Positions 5,579 to 12,480 of a DNA stretch of 27,399 bases are shown one piece after another (positions within the stretch are counted from its first letter, which is position 1; every line of letters begins with the position of its first letter). The notes under the pieces are model-generated. The model worked only from the letters and a program-made list of their open reading frames with translations. It was not told the origin of the DNA and searched no databases. The stretch comes from a virus. The stretch lies in IMG/VR virus record IMGVR_UViG_3300033145_000880, positions 1 through 27,399 of that record; one strand, given 5' to 3'. Both the position numbers and the translations under genes were made by a program.

Positions 5579-5875
5579 TTAGAAGCAGTAGTATTGGATA
5601 TAATCGTCCCCACTTGCCTTTGCCACTGCTATGTCCCGCAATAAGCTCTCTTTCTGGTCGTCTGTTAGCTTAGCCTCGGCGACAGCCCTTTCAAGAACCG
5701 TTACGGGCAAATCCATCAAACCACCCGCATCTTCGCTCAGCTGGCTGTAGATGCCATACTCTCTATCCAGAAATTCCACCAACTCCTCATCATGCCACAG
5801 GTCAAAACTCTCTATGTCCGCAGTCTTGATTTCCTCTACCCTGTATGCTCTAATCGGGTATGTTCTAACTGACAT
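5579..5875 (-). CDS. Hypothetical acidic protein
   Basis: The start has AGGGGGTTGTAA just upstream. The 98-aa product is acidic and mostly helical (DLWHDEELVEFLDREYGIY, TVLERAVAEAKLTDDQKESL) and ends DDYIQYYCF. Acidic small phage proteins of this kind often act as DNA mimics or inhibitors, but nothing in the sequence decides that. The upstream gene stops one base before this start region, consistent with co-transcription. Confidence 0.6.
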   Translation of the reverse strand: MSVRTYPIRAYRVEEIKTADIESFDLWHDEELVEFLDREYGIYSQLSEDAGGLMDLPVTVLERAVAEAKLTDDQKESLLRDIAVAKASGDDYIQYYCF

Positions 5876-5876
5876 T

Positions 5877-6143
5877 TTACAACCCCCTATCCTTTATTAT
5901 AATACCTATTGCTTCTATCGGTTGCACGCCACGCTGTCTTAAATGGTTAAACCTTCTCACTGAGTCCTGGTCATAAATACACTCTGGGAACGGGCAGCCA
6001 TCCCCATCTGATGTCTCGACACAGAAGTTAAAGCCCATCATTCTGGAGAATATACAGCCCTGGGGTAATTCCTGGTGGTAGCCCCCCATTCTCTGCGGGT
6101 TTTTCCTGCCGTCTATTTCTTTTGTGCATACGCCCCTAGACAT
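5877..6143 (-). CDS. Cysteine-rich hypothetical protein
   Basis: An AAAGGGGGGAG site precedes the ATG. The 88-aa product has scattered cysteines (C6, C30, C41, then CPFPEC around residue 50-55), which may hold a metal or iron-sulfur site. Its C-terminal part (QDSVRRFNHLRQRGVQPIEA) resembles the short helical end of small transcription regulators. The CPFPxC pattern followed by helices occurs in uncharacterised phage proteins. It is the first gene after the promoter at 6233-6261. Confidence 0.6.
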   Translation of the reverse strand: MSRGVCTKEIDGRKNPQRMGGYHQELPQGCIFSRMMGFNFCVETSDGDGCPFPECIYDQDSVRRFNHLRQRGVQPIEAIGIIIKDRGL

Positions 6144-6220
6144 TGTCTCCCCCCTTTATAGTTTGCTAACTTAGTGCTAATACCATCATAGCTGGGCGGG
6201 TGGGACAAGATATTAACTGT

Positions 6221-6249
6221 GATAGGCTGTGAATTATACCGCCTTGCTA
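6221..6249. repeat. 29-bp inverted repeat, left arm
   Basis: This copy (minus-strand reading TAGCAAGGCGGTATAATTCA...) is the inverse of 6693-6721, with 27 of 29 bases matching. The two copies flank the 6258-6671 gene. This arm contains the -10 of a leftward promoter. Confidence 0.85.
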
Positions 6250-6261
6250 GTGCTGTGTTAC
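6233..6261 (-). promoter_or_regulatory. Probable promoter GTAACA-17-TATAAT (leftward)
   Basis: A consensus TATAAT (minus strand, 6238-6233) is 17 bases from GTAACA (6261-6256), a 4/6 match to -35. The -10 lies inside the left inverted-repeat arm. It would start transcription about 80 bases before the Cys-rich gene. Confidence 0.55.
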
Positions 6262-6671
6262 CTTGCCTTTTCTAGTTCGTCTTGTAGTGCCCCGGCCCCG
6301 TCAAACCAATCTAATATTTCTGCCAGGAGTTCATAGGCTTTGCCCTTTAGGATTATCTTTGCTCCGTCAAACCAATTCAAAAACCAATACTCAATCCTGG
6401 TTGGTTTCCTCCACTCATCAACATAAAATCTAAACTCATCACTTGGCCCGCCCCAAGATAACTGGTAGCGGAAGTAGCCACGCCTTTGGTTGGTGAATGT
6501 ATGAGGTGCAACATAATCAAAGCTCAGCCCGTATTCTGGGAATGTGCCAATGTCTTCGCTGTATCGCTCCTCATCGCCTTCCTGATAAGCTCTAAAAAGT
6601 TTCTCCAAGTCCTCAATTCTACCTCTCAGAGCTTCGTTTATCCTTGCTTTACAGTTTGGTTGAGTAGCCAT
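6258..6671 (-). CDS. Hypothetical phage protein flanked by inverted repeats
   Basis: I chose ATG 6671, which follows GATGGGGGTCAA; a longer GTG-initiated frame to 6713 enters the right repeat arm and lacks a ribosome site. The 137-aa product has a helical N-terminus (LRGRIEDLEKLFRAYQEGDE), a beta-rich middle with aromatic residues (GYFRYQLSWGGPSDEFRFYV, IEYWFLNWFDGAKI) and a helical end with a second WFDGA. Such proteins recur in uncultured phage genomes without known function. It is the first gene of the main leftward transcript, a position usual for early regulators or host-takeover proteins. Confidence 0.6.
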   Translation of the reverse strand: MATQPNCKARINEALRGRIEDLEKLFRAYQEGDEERYSEDIGTFPEYGLSFDYVAPHTFTNQRRGYFRYQLSWGGPSDEFRFYVDEWRKPTRIEYWFLNWFDGAKIILKGKAYELLAEILDWFDGAGALQDELEKAR

Positions 6672-6692
6672 ATTTGACCCCCATCTTTTATT

Positions 6693-6721
6693 TAGCAAGG
6701 CGGTATAACTCACAGTCTATC
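6693..6721. repeat. 29-bp inverted repeat, right arm
   Basis: Partner of 6221-6249 with two transitions. It lies in the predicted 5' leader of the leftward early transcript, so one RNA carries both arms and could close a long stem around the whole first gene. The plus strand reads outward as TAGCAAGGCGGTATAACTCA, a weakened copy of the promoter in the other arm. Confidence 0.85.
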
Positions 6722-6793
6722 TATTATTTACCCTACTCTGGGGGCATCCCATCCCCATTTCGTTTGTTAAGGTGCTATAAACTTGATATACAC

Positions 6794-6822
6794 ATAATAG
6801 AGGAATAAGCACACGATGTCAA
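6794..6822 (-). promoter_or_regulatory. Main leftward promoter TTGACA-17-TATTAT
   Basis: Minus-strand TTGACA (6822-6817) and TATTAT (6799-6794) are separated by exactly 17 bases. Predicted start about 6787. This is the best candidate for the promoter of the whole leftward arm and gives a leader of about 115 bases before the first start codon. Confidence 0.85.
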
Positions 6823-6878
6823 CGCCCACATCACATAGAAAAGAAGAGCATAACAGAGTATGGGCGAGCTTCCACCAA

Positions 6879-6903
6879 TAACAGGTGCGTCTCAGCGCTG
6901 TTA
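6879..6903. promoter_or_regulatory. Dyad TAACAG-N13-CTGTTA between divergent promoters
   Basis: A perfect 6+6 bp inverted repeat spans 25 bases and lies between the leftward and rightward promoters. That is where a phage repressor operator would be expected. No repressor gene was recognised in the window, so this is only a candidate. Confidence 0.35.
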
Positions 6904-6922
6904 AACAGATGTGTTGCGATAG

Positions 6923-6951
6923 TTGTTTTCACTGCCACATTATGTTATAAT
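6923..6951 (+). promoter_or_regulatory. Main rightward promoter, extended -10 (TTGTTT-17-TGTTATAAT)
   Basis: TATAAT at 6946-6951 carries the extended TG element just upstream and is 17 bases from TTGTTT. Predicted start is about 6956-6958, only 3-5 bases before the ATG at 6961, so the first message would be almost leaderless. Confidence 0.75.
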
Positions 6952-6960
6952 ATAGGTAGT

Positions 6961-7215
6961 ATGGAGTATCCCGGTATATTGTATGATTTGGCATATAAGA
7001 GGAGCGAGCTGGCGGAGATATGGCGGGGGTTGAACTCTCGGTCTGCGGTAAACTTTGAGAATAACAAAAAGCTCACCCTTGCCGACAAAGTATGGTATGG
7101 CAAGTATCGTGTTGCCGACATACCACGCCTGTTATCCGAGACAGAAGAACTAGCCAAGGAGACTAAAAGACAGATAGGTGGCAACAAAGCACACACAAGG
7201 GATTCTAAGCGATAA
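6961..7215 (+). CDS. First rightward gene, small helical protein, leaderless
   Basis: The 84-aa product begins MEYPGILYDLAYKRSELAEI and is predicted mostly helical, with charged segments (SETEELAKETKRQIGG) and a basic tail. No family was recognised. No ribosome site can fit between the predicted transcription start and the ATG, so translation is likely leaderless. As the first rightward product it may be a regulator of the switch or of late genes. Confidence 0.6.
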   Translation: MEYPGILYDLAYKRSELAEIWRGLNSRSAVNFENNKKLTLADKVWYGKYRVADIPRLLSETEELAKETKRQIGGNKAHTRDSKR

Positions 7216-7217
7216 CC

Positions 7218-7286
7218 ATGAGATGCTACAACCCACCAATACCTGGAATTATAAGAGCTATTAATACTCTATATAAGGAAGTATAA
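7218..7286 (+). CDS. Possible 22-aa mini-ORF
   Basis: An ATG three bases after the preceding stop opens a 22-codon frame, MRCYNPPIPGIIRAINTLYK and two more residues. No ribosome site is clear; translation could continue by re-initiation after the upstream stop. It may be chance. Confidence 0.25.
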   Translation: MRCYNPPIPGIIRAINTLYKEV

Positions 7287-7301
7287 CCTACAACAATACC
7301 T

Positions 7302-7472
7302 ATGAAATATATCTTCAATCCGGTGACAAAGAAGAAGTATCCCGTTCGTTCAAAAGGGCACAAGGCCGGCTACATAAAAGGCCTGTGGCCAAGCAAGCCA
7401 GCTAAACAGGCGAATGAAAATACAAATATGGTTAAACATCTCCCCCAAACACAGCATGTTATCTATTTCTAA
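7302..7472 (+). CDS. Short basic hypothetical protein (56 aa)
   Basis: The frame opens at ATG 7302 and encodes MKYIFNPVTKKKYPVRSKGH followed by KAGYIKGLWPSKPA and a polar tail. The first 30 residues look like a compact basic beta-hairpin domain rather than random translation. AAGGAAG lies about 20 bases upstream, too far for a normal ribosome site, which lowers confidence. Function is unknown; binding to nucleic acid is plausible from the charge. Confidence 0.5.
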   Translation: MKYIFNPVTKKKYPVRSKGHKAGYIKGLWPSKPAKQANENTNMVKHLPQTQHVIYF

Positions 7473-7686
7473 CATATTTATACCCGATGTCGCACTATAA
7501 CCATTATGTAGGATTATAAACACACTCTCAGGCTCAAAACAGGGTAACGGGAACGGTAAATAATGAGAAGCCCCTATGCGAAGGATTTTATATGGGAAAG
7601 GGCTGATAATATATGTAGTTTAACATTCCAGCCAAATACTGTTTTGGGCAGTTCGTGGTTTATGTAAACTGGGTAAAGGGGGAGAT
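7473..7686 (+). other. Sparse region with one possible 34-aa ORF (7563-7667)
   Basis: No confident gene. A frame at 7563-7667 encodes MRSPYAKDFIWERADNICSL and 14 further residues without a convincing ribosome site. A GGTAACGGGAACGGTAA motif sits just before it. The stretch ends with AAAGGGGGAGAT, the ribosome site of the next gene. No consensus promoter or terminator was found. Confidence 0.3.
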
Positions 7687-7911
7687 ATGACTAAGAAGTT
7701 ACCAACGGTGGAGGATGTATTAAGCAAAGATGACATTACCTGTATAGCGTCTGACCTCGTGGAGGGCAAGGATAGAGTGGAGGATGTAGTGGTGATTTAT
7801 TCCACTGGGGATGGTCAGGTGGGGTGGAATGCGAATGGGGTAACAACGAGTCAGTTTATCTATATGATGGAGTTGGTAAAGCATGTTTTACTAAGCGGGG
7901 AGGATGAGTAG
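7687..7911 (+). CDS. Hypothetical acidic protein
   Basis: A strong AAAGGGGGAG site precedes the ATG. The 74-aa product is acidic (MTKKLPTVEDVLSKDDITCI, VVVIYSTGDGQVGWNANG, then a helix FIYMMELVKHVLLSGEDE). The strand-turn-helix order resembles small phage proteins that dimerise, but no family is assigned. Its stop overlaps the next start region. Confidence 0.65.
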   Translation: MTKKLPTVEDVLSKDDITCIASDLVEGKDRVEDVVVIYSTGDGQVGWNANGVTTSQFIYMMELVKHVLLSGEDE

Positions 7912-8062
7912 CGTGCCGTATAAAAGAGAAGGGAAAAAGGTGTTGCACAAAAAGGGTGGTGTATGGAAGGTCAAGCAGGTAGCCCGTTCCGTAGAGAATG
8001 CAGAGAAGGCTATCAGGTTATTGCGGGGGTTAGAGCATGGCATGAAGAGGAGAAAGCGATAG
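7904..8062 (+). CDS. Small basic protein before terminase (52 aa)
   Basis: An ATG at 7904 has AAGCGGGGAGG just upstream. The 52-aa product has many Lys and Arg (MSSVPYKREGKKVLHKKGGV, then a helix VENAEKAIRLLRGLEHGM and KRRKR). It overlaps the upstream gene by 8 bases and its TAG directly abuts the GTG of the next gene, so it is well placed in the operon. It probably binds nucleic acid; a role in packaging is only suggested by position. Confidence 0.55.
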   Translation: MSSVPYKREGKKVLHKKGGVWKVKQVARSVENAEKAIRLLRGLEHGMKRRKR

Positions 8063-8635
8063 GTGTTAAAAGATGAGGCCAGGCGGCTTGTCTATGAGTG
8101 GTTAAACTCTTCGGACAGGTTGCCTCTGCCGCTATTTCGCAAGAAGTATGGTATAAGGAAAACCACCTTTCAGACTCTGCGTGATGAGTGGAAGTCCATG
8201 CACTCGCAGCCAGAGGAAGAGTTCGTCTCTGTTGTGGGGACGGATAAAAATGGCAGAAAGTATTTAGACATTGGGGAAAAGGCCGAGGAGCCATCGAATG
8301 GTGAATCCACTGTGCGTAAGCTAAGCGCAAGGGGGGTTTCGGAAAAGGAGAAGATGGTGCTCATCCGCAAGGTATACCAGGATGCGGTGGGGGATAAAGC
8401 GACGGCAAAGGATAAGGAGCTTGCAGTTAAGGCTTTGGGTTTACTTATTGAGAAGAAAGAGGTTGTTAGCGTAGAGGTTACGCCTGAATACATAGCAAGG
8501 AGAAATCTTGGCGCAGAAAAGCGATACAGAGAGTTTCTTGAATCTGGACGAGGAGTGGCGGGCGTGCAAGGAGCACCCCGACTACTTCCTGGCAAGACAC
8601 GTCTGGATACAGAACAGGAACACAGCGAAGACTGA
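8063..8635 (+). CDS. terS: Terminase small subunit (predicted)
   Basis: The frame starts with GTG right after the preceding stop, with GAGGAG about ten bases upstream. The 190-aa product has an N-terminal helix-turn-helix-like segment (LPLFRKKYGIRKTTFQTLRD, residues about 22-41) suited to binding packaging sites, a charged middle and a helical oligomerisation-like region (about residues 95-135). It lies directly before the large subunit, the normal terS position. The last 43 residues overlap the terL start in another frame, an unusually long overlap, and their composition (GVQGAPRLLPGKTRL) looks incidental. The call rests mainly on position and the HTH. Confidence 0.6.
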   Translation: MLKDEARRLVYEWLNSSDRLPLPLFRKKYGIRKTTFQTLRDEWKSMHSQPEEEFVSVVGTDKNGRKYLDIGEKAEEPSNGESTVRKLSARGVSEKEKMVLIRKVYQDAVGDKATAKDKELAVKALGLLIEKKEVVSVEVTPEYIARRNLGAEKRYREFLESGRGVAGVQGAPRLLPGKTRLDTEQEHSED

Positions 8636-10040
8636 GAAGTGGCTGTCGTGGCCGTATCTTTTCGACATTTTAGAGATTTTAGGGAAGAAGACAGAATCGG
8701 GACAGCCATTATATAAAGAAATCGTTATTCTAAAGGCACGCCAGTTGGGAATCTCGTGGCTGGTTGCCGCCTATGCGTTGCAGAAGGTGCTTTTCAATGA
8801 TTCGGCACGTTGTCTTTTGCTGTCTCAGTCCGAACCTGATGCGTGGCGATTGCTTGAGAAGGCAACATTCGTCTTGCGCAATCTCCCTGAGTTCTTGCAG
8901 TATCCAACTGCCCATGATGCACGTGGTGAGCTAAATTTCAAGTGCAACAGCAGCGTTATTCAGGCCCTTCCATCCACAGATAGGGCTGGCCGTGGCATAG
9001 ATGCAACCCTCGTTATACGGGATGAGCTGGCAGAGCATGAATACGGGGAACAAAACTTCCGTGCTATTGGCCCCGCAGTTGATTCAGGTGGACAGTTAGT
9101 AGATTTGGGCACAATCAATAAGTTTGACGACAAAAACCATTTAACGGAACGGGTTAACAAGTTAAGGGATGGGGCGCAAAGGGAAGATTTGCCATCGGGT
9201 CTGGTTGTTTTCAAAAAAGAGAGAAGTATCTTAATCTTTGCCGGTTGGGATTTACGCCCTATCAGGGAAGAGGGGGAAACAATTGAATCATGGTTTGAGA
9301 GCAATGTCAAGGCGAAATATGACTCTGTTACAATAGAGCAGGAATACCCACGGACTATTGAGGAGGCATTATCGGCGCCGAAAACATCATGTAGATTTGA
9401 TGTTGCCTCGTTAAACAGAATGGCCAGTCAGGCAATATCCCCGATGGAGATACGGCAGAACGGTCTGGTGAAGATATACAGAAGGATGGTTGCGGGCAGG
9501 CGGGCGTGCTTTGCGATTGATTGCTCGGAGGGGGAATACGACCCCTCCGCAGGCGTAATTGTTGATGCGCAGACACTTGAGGAGCTTGTCTCCTTTCACG
9601 GTAAGATAACTATTGATGAGCAGGCTTATATAATAAGCGATTTATATGACGAATACAAAAAGCCTTTGATAGCAGTTGAGCGGAATGCGGCAGGGCTGAC
9701 GCTGATTAGCAAGCTGCTGGATATGGGGATAACGAACTGGTATTATGACGCAAAGGACAAACCAGGCTGGTATACATCGGGAGGAAGGGGAGGTGGCGGT
9801 AACAGGGGCAAAATGCTTGCAGCACTGGCCGATAGCATCTTTACTGGAGAAGCGAGGATATATAACCCCGAAGCAATAGATGAGTTCAGAACGTTTATCA
9901 GGACACCTGAACGGCAGGATGGAGTAGCTCGTGGTGGGTGCCATGATGACTTCGTGCTGGCATGGGCAATTGCCAATCAGATACGGAAGAATGTTCATGT
10001 CGGTGTCAGTCGGGGCTTTTCTTTTAAGTATAAAGAATGA
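8508..10040 (+). CDS. terL: Terminase large subunit (TerL): ATPase and nuclease
   Basis: This 510-aa protein is the DNA-packaging motor and headful/site nuclease. The N-terminal ATPase has the phage-type Walker A ARQLGISW (residues 77-84) and a Walker B-like LVIRDELAEHE (168-177). A motif QALPSTDRAGRGID (152-165) precedes it. The C-terminal RNase H-like nuclease shows D338 in CFAIDCSEGEYD, E391 in LIAVERNAAG and D480/D481 in GGCHDDFVLAWA, the expected acidic triad order. Length is normal for the family. It works with TerS and docks on the portal encoded downstream. It ends in an ATGA overlap with the phosphoesterase. Confidence 0.93.
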   Translation: MAQKSDTESFLNLDEEWRACKEHPDYFLARHVWIQNRNTAKTEKWLSWPYLFDILEILGKKTESGQPLYKEIVILKARQLGISWLVAAYALQKVLFNDSARCLLLSQSEPDAWRLLEKATFVLRNLPEFLQYPTAHDARGELNFKCNSSVIQALPSTDRAGRGIDATLVIRDELAEHEYGEQNFRAIGPAVDSGGQLVDLGTINKFDDKNHLTERVNKLRDGAQREDLPSGLVVFKKERSILIFAGWDLRPIREEGETIESWFESNVKAKYDSVTIEQEYPRTIEEALSAPKTSCRFDVASLNRMASQAISPMEIRQNGLVKIYRRMVAGRRACFAIDCSEGEYDPSAGVIVDAQTLEELVSFHGKITIDEQAYIISDLYDEYKKPLIAVERNAAGLTLISKLLDMGITNWYYDAKDKPGWYTSGGRGGGGNRGKMLAALADSIFTGEARIYNPEAIDEFRTFIRTPERQDGVARGGCHDDFVLAWAIANQIRKNVHVGVSRGFSFKYKE

Positions 10041-10543
10041 GGGTATTAGCTTACTCGGACACACACTTCGGTTTAGACGAAACATTACTAGAATTGGGGC
10101 TGAGCCCTAATTGGGATTATTCTCAGAAGTTAATTTCTGCAATAGAGTTGGCAAAACCCAATCTAGTGATTTGCTGTGGTGATTTTTCCGAAATCTACTA
10201 TGATGATGAGGATATTTTGGCGAGGCGGTTTAGTGAAATGGCTAAACTTAGGAGCATCACGGATATATTCCTTGCGGGAAATCACGACCCTGTTGGCAAA
10301 CTCGACTATTATCAGGATAATGTGAGGTATATGCACGGACATAAGTTGGGGAACGAACATAAGTTGGGGTGGGATTATATAGAGGGATTACACCTAAAGG
10401 CCGAGCAGGAACCAGCAATGATAGTGATGGGACACACACACAAGCCTATGCAGGGGGGGGCATTTATGGATATTGGGAGCGTAACACTATGTGGAACATA
10501 TGGGTTAATAGACAATGGTGCCCCCCACTTGTGTTATTTATAG
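10037..10543 (+). CDS. Calcineurin-like metallophosphoesterase
   Basis: All family motifs are present in this 168-aa protein: DTH with D8 and H10, GDFSE (48-52), GNHD (81-84) and GHTH (132-135), so two metal ions can be bound. Such enzymes cut phosphodiester or phosphomonoester bonds in nucleotides, RNA ends or DNA. Small phage members resemble the YfcE/Mre11-like fold without the cap domain. It overlaps terL by ATGA and precedes the portal, so it is co-expressed with the packaging machine; it might process DNA ends or act on nucleotides during late infection. The substrate is not readable. Confidence 0.85.
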   Translation: MRVLAYSDTHFGLDETLLELGLSPNWDYSQKLISAIELAKPNLVICCGDFSEIYYDDEDILARRFSEMAKLRSITDIFLAGNHDPVGKLDYYQDNVRYMHGHKLGNEHKLGWDYIEGLHLKAEQEPAMIVMGHTHKPMQGGAFMDIGSVTLCGTYGLIDNGAPHLCYL

Positions 10544-10558
10544 CTTGGGTGGTATAAT
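10529..10558 (+). promoter_or_regulatory. Promoter for portal unit (TTGTGT-18-TATAAT)
   Basis: TATAAT at 10553-10558 lies 18 bases after TTGTGT, overlapping the end of the phosphoesterase gene. The 26 bases from the -10 onward recur with few changes at 24925-24950, before the tail genes, which supports a functional element. Confidence 0.6.
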
Positions 10559-10582
10559 AAGAATAGGATAGTATGACTTATT

Positions 10583-10607
10583 GGGGGCGTTTGTCCCCCT
10601 GTTTTTT
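10583..10607 (+). terminator. Intrinsic terminator/attenuator in portal leader
   Basis: GGGGG-CGTTTGT-CCCCC-TG is followed by six T. It sits about 20 bases after the predicted start of transcription and ends just before the GGAGG ribosome site of the portal gene. It would stop both new and read-through transcripts unless opposed. Confidence 0.7.
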
Positions 10608-10619
10608 ATGGAGGCGTTC

Positions 10620-11708
10620 ATGCCCACAATTGATGAGATAAGACAGCTAAAAACCAAACTTATTGACCAGATTTATGCAAGGACAAGAGCAGAACAGGCA
10701 ATTGACGACACCTATATAAACGATACGTTTGATGTCCCTGAGATTTCTAACCCCAAGAAACTATACAGGCTGGGCACGGGCAGGGAAATGGTGGACAAGC
10801 CCGCCGAGCAAATCGTAACATCAAATCCGCAGGCGATAGCAGGGATACTAAAGGGTAAAACGGAATCCGCCGAACGAATTAGCAGACTCATAAACGATGA
10901 ATGGATACCTGTTCTGAAAAGACAAAACCCCAATCCCTTCAAGGAGACCGTTAAAAATAAGCTGGGGCGTGGTGAGTCCTATATTAAGATTGTCCACAAC
11001 GCCGACTTTATCAGGTCTGGACGAGGTTTGCCCGTTCACTTCCTGATACTGGAGCCGATGGTTGTTTACGGCTCGCCAGAAGAAGACCTACACGGCAGAC
11101 CTGAGCGTGTTATTGTTTATTTTAAGAGGCAGCTGGCTGATGTATTGACAATTTACAATGGAGAGCGGGGGCAGCTAAAGTGGGGGAACCCGAAAAACAG
11201 GCGAGGGACTGCTGAGGATAATTATGTTGAGTGGGTAGAATACTGGGATAACAAACACTATTACTTTGAGGCAGACGGCGAACCCGTGTTAAAGGGTAGC
11301 ATTCAGGAGCACAAATATGGCGTTACCCCGTTTGTCAGAAAGCACTCTGGCTTTGGCAGGCGCTCTCCCGATGGTGATTTGGTCAGCTTGATTGTAAGCG
11401 ACATTAGATTTAGCCGAGACCTGCTTAGACTAGAGTGTGCAATACAGAGCGATATCGCAACAAGCCTGCATTTGTTCTCCCACCCAAGGGTTGACCTGTT
11501 TGTCCCTGAAGGGGTAGAGGTTGATGGCGGGCAGTTGGAGCAAGATTACGATATGGGGCCAGGTGCGTTTAATGCGCTCCCCGAAGGAATCCCCCCGACC
11601 CATCTCAAGGAAGGGATTCGGCTGCTTCCTACACAGGAGGCTTTCCAGCACTCGGTAGATATTAGAAACAGGCTGGTGCAAAGAAATCCGTTCATACCTC
11701 CGCTATGA
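10620..11708 (+). CDS. Portal protein, N-terminal part
   Basis: I start at ATG 10620, which follows ATGGAGGCG. The 362-aa product has portal features: GTGREMVDKPAEQIVTSNP near residue 55, RGESYIKIVHN, PMVVYGSPEEDLHGRPERVI, then an EHKYGVTPFV segment and the helical region SLIVSDIRFSRDLLRLECAI. Portals form the dodecameric vertex through which TerL packs DNA. It stops in an ATGA overlap with the next ORF, which continues with typical portal C-terminal sequence, so the portal is either split or frameshifted. Together they give about 530 aa, a usual portal length. Confidence 0.75.
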   Translation: MPTIDEIRQLKTKLIDQIYARTRAEQAIDDTYINDTFDVPEISNPKKLYRLGTGREMVDKPAEQIVTSNPQAIAGILKGKTESAERISRLINDEWIPVLKRQNPNPFKETVKNKLGRGESYIKIVHNADFIRSGRGLPVHFLILEPMVVYGSPEEDLHGRPERVIVYFKRQLADVLTIYNGERGQLKWGNPKNRRGTAEDNYVEWVEYWDNKHYYFEADGEPVLKGSIQEHKYGVTPFVRKHSGFGRRSPDGDLVSLIVSDIRFSRDLLRLECAIQSDIATSLHLFSHPRVDLFVPEGVEVDGGQLEQDYDMGPGAFNALPEGIPPTHLKEGIRLLPTQEAFQHSVDIRNRLVQRNPFIPPL

Positions 11709-12217
11709 GGAGATATGATACCGTAATAGAGAATACGGAGCTGGAGTGGGCGACGGCGTTTGAGACAGCGTTGATGATTTGTAAATCTATCCCCGCATTA
11801 TGGAGCGCACTGCCCCTACAGGAAGCAGATAAGGACTCTGTATACAGATGTCTGGTGAGACTCAAGGCCAAAGACCCCATTGAGGCTGACAGGTTATCTA
11901 CGCTGGGTGAGCGATTGTGGAATGGCGGGAACGGGTCAATAGACCTGATGACTAACCTGACTGAATACCAGGGTAGAACTGAGTCAGCGGCCAAAGCGAT
12001 AATAGCGAGGGGTTTGGTAGATAAGCTGACACTATATAATCCCGATGTTGCGTCTGTTATGGGCATGATGTTCGCTGAAGAAACTGGTCTGGATAAGTTG
12101 ATAGAACAGGCGAGAACAAGGCGGATGCAAATGGAGCAGGGTGGTGGAATGCAGGAACCGATGGAACAGGCTCCCGAAGGGACAAGGGGTGCCAGAACCC
12201 CCCCAAGAGGTTACTAA
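11705..12217 (+). CDS. Portal protein, C-terminal part (separate frame)
   Basis: The 170-aa ORF begins MRRYDTVIENTELEWATAFE, typical of the wing/stem-to-C-terminal helices of phage portals, then AKDPIEADRLSTLGERLWNG and a Gln/Met/Pro-rich tail (MQMEQGGGMQEP). The frame is also open for 15 codons upstream of the ATG, reading ...SVHTSAMRRYD, which fits portal-like sequence and hints at a lost or gained base just before 11700. As written it can be translated by ATGA coupling. No own ribosome site is seen. Confidence 0.65.
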   Translation: MRRYDTVIENTELEWATAFETALMICKSIPALWSALPLQEADKDSVYRCLVRLKAKDPIEADRLSTLGERLWNGGNGSIDLMTNLTEYQGRTESAAKAIIARGLVDKLTLYNPDVASVMGMMFAEETGLDKLIEQARTRRMQMEQGGGMQEPMEQAPEGTRGARTPPRGY

Positions 12218-12480
12218 TGGCGGAAGAAACAATTTTTGATAAGGCGATGGGTGAATTAAAGGAGAGGCGTGACGCAGTTAGGGGCGTGTTAGGCAAGGAG
12301 TATAAAAACACACACCCACTTAGAACTGAGAAGATTACTGACGATGAGTTGATTTACGAGTTTGACACCAATGGGTATAAAATATTTGCACAGATAGCGC
12401 AAACGCAGGGCATGGAGAGGGCCATGCAGTGGAAGGGTGAGATGGAGCAACTGAAACAACGGAGGCAGAAAAATGCCTGA
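12217..12480 (+). CDS. Small hypothetical head-module protein
   Basis: ATG shares its A with the preceding stop (TAATG). The 87-aa product is charged and helical (MAEETIFDKAMGELKERRDA, then a middle with NTHPLRTEKITDDELIYEFD, and a C-terminal helix MERAMQWKGEMEQLKQRRQK). The position after the portal suggests a head-completion, scaffold-associated or internal role. No family recognised. Confidence 0.6.
   Translation: MAEETIFDKAMGELKERRDAVRGVLGKEYKNTHPLRTEKITDDELIYEFDTNGYKIFAQIAQTQGMERAMQWKGEMEQLKQRRQKNA

Noticed and set aside
6261-6692. Insertion sequence with terminal inverted repeats
   Set aside because: The enclosed protein has no transposase motif and no target-site duplication was found; kept as repeat arms plus a finding.
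7473-7686. Promoter in the sparse region
   Set aside because: TATAAA and GATAAT-like strings occur but none has a -35 at correct spacing.
8170-8709. Minus-strand ORF of 179 aa opposite terS/terL
   Set aside because: Low-complexity Ser/Thr-rich translation opposite a clear terminase gene; it is a shadow frame.
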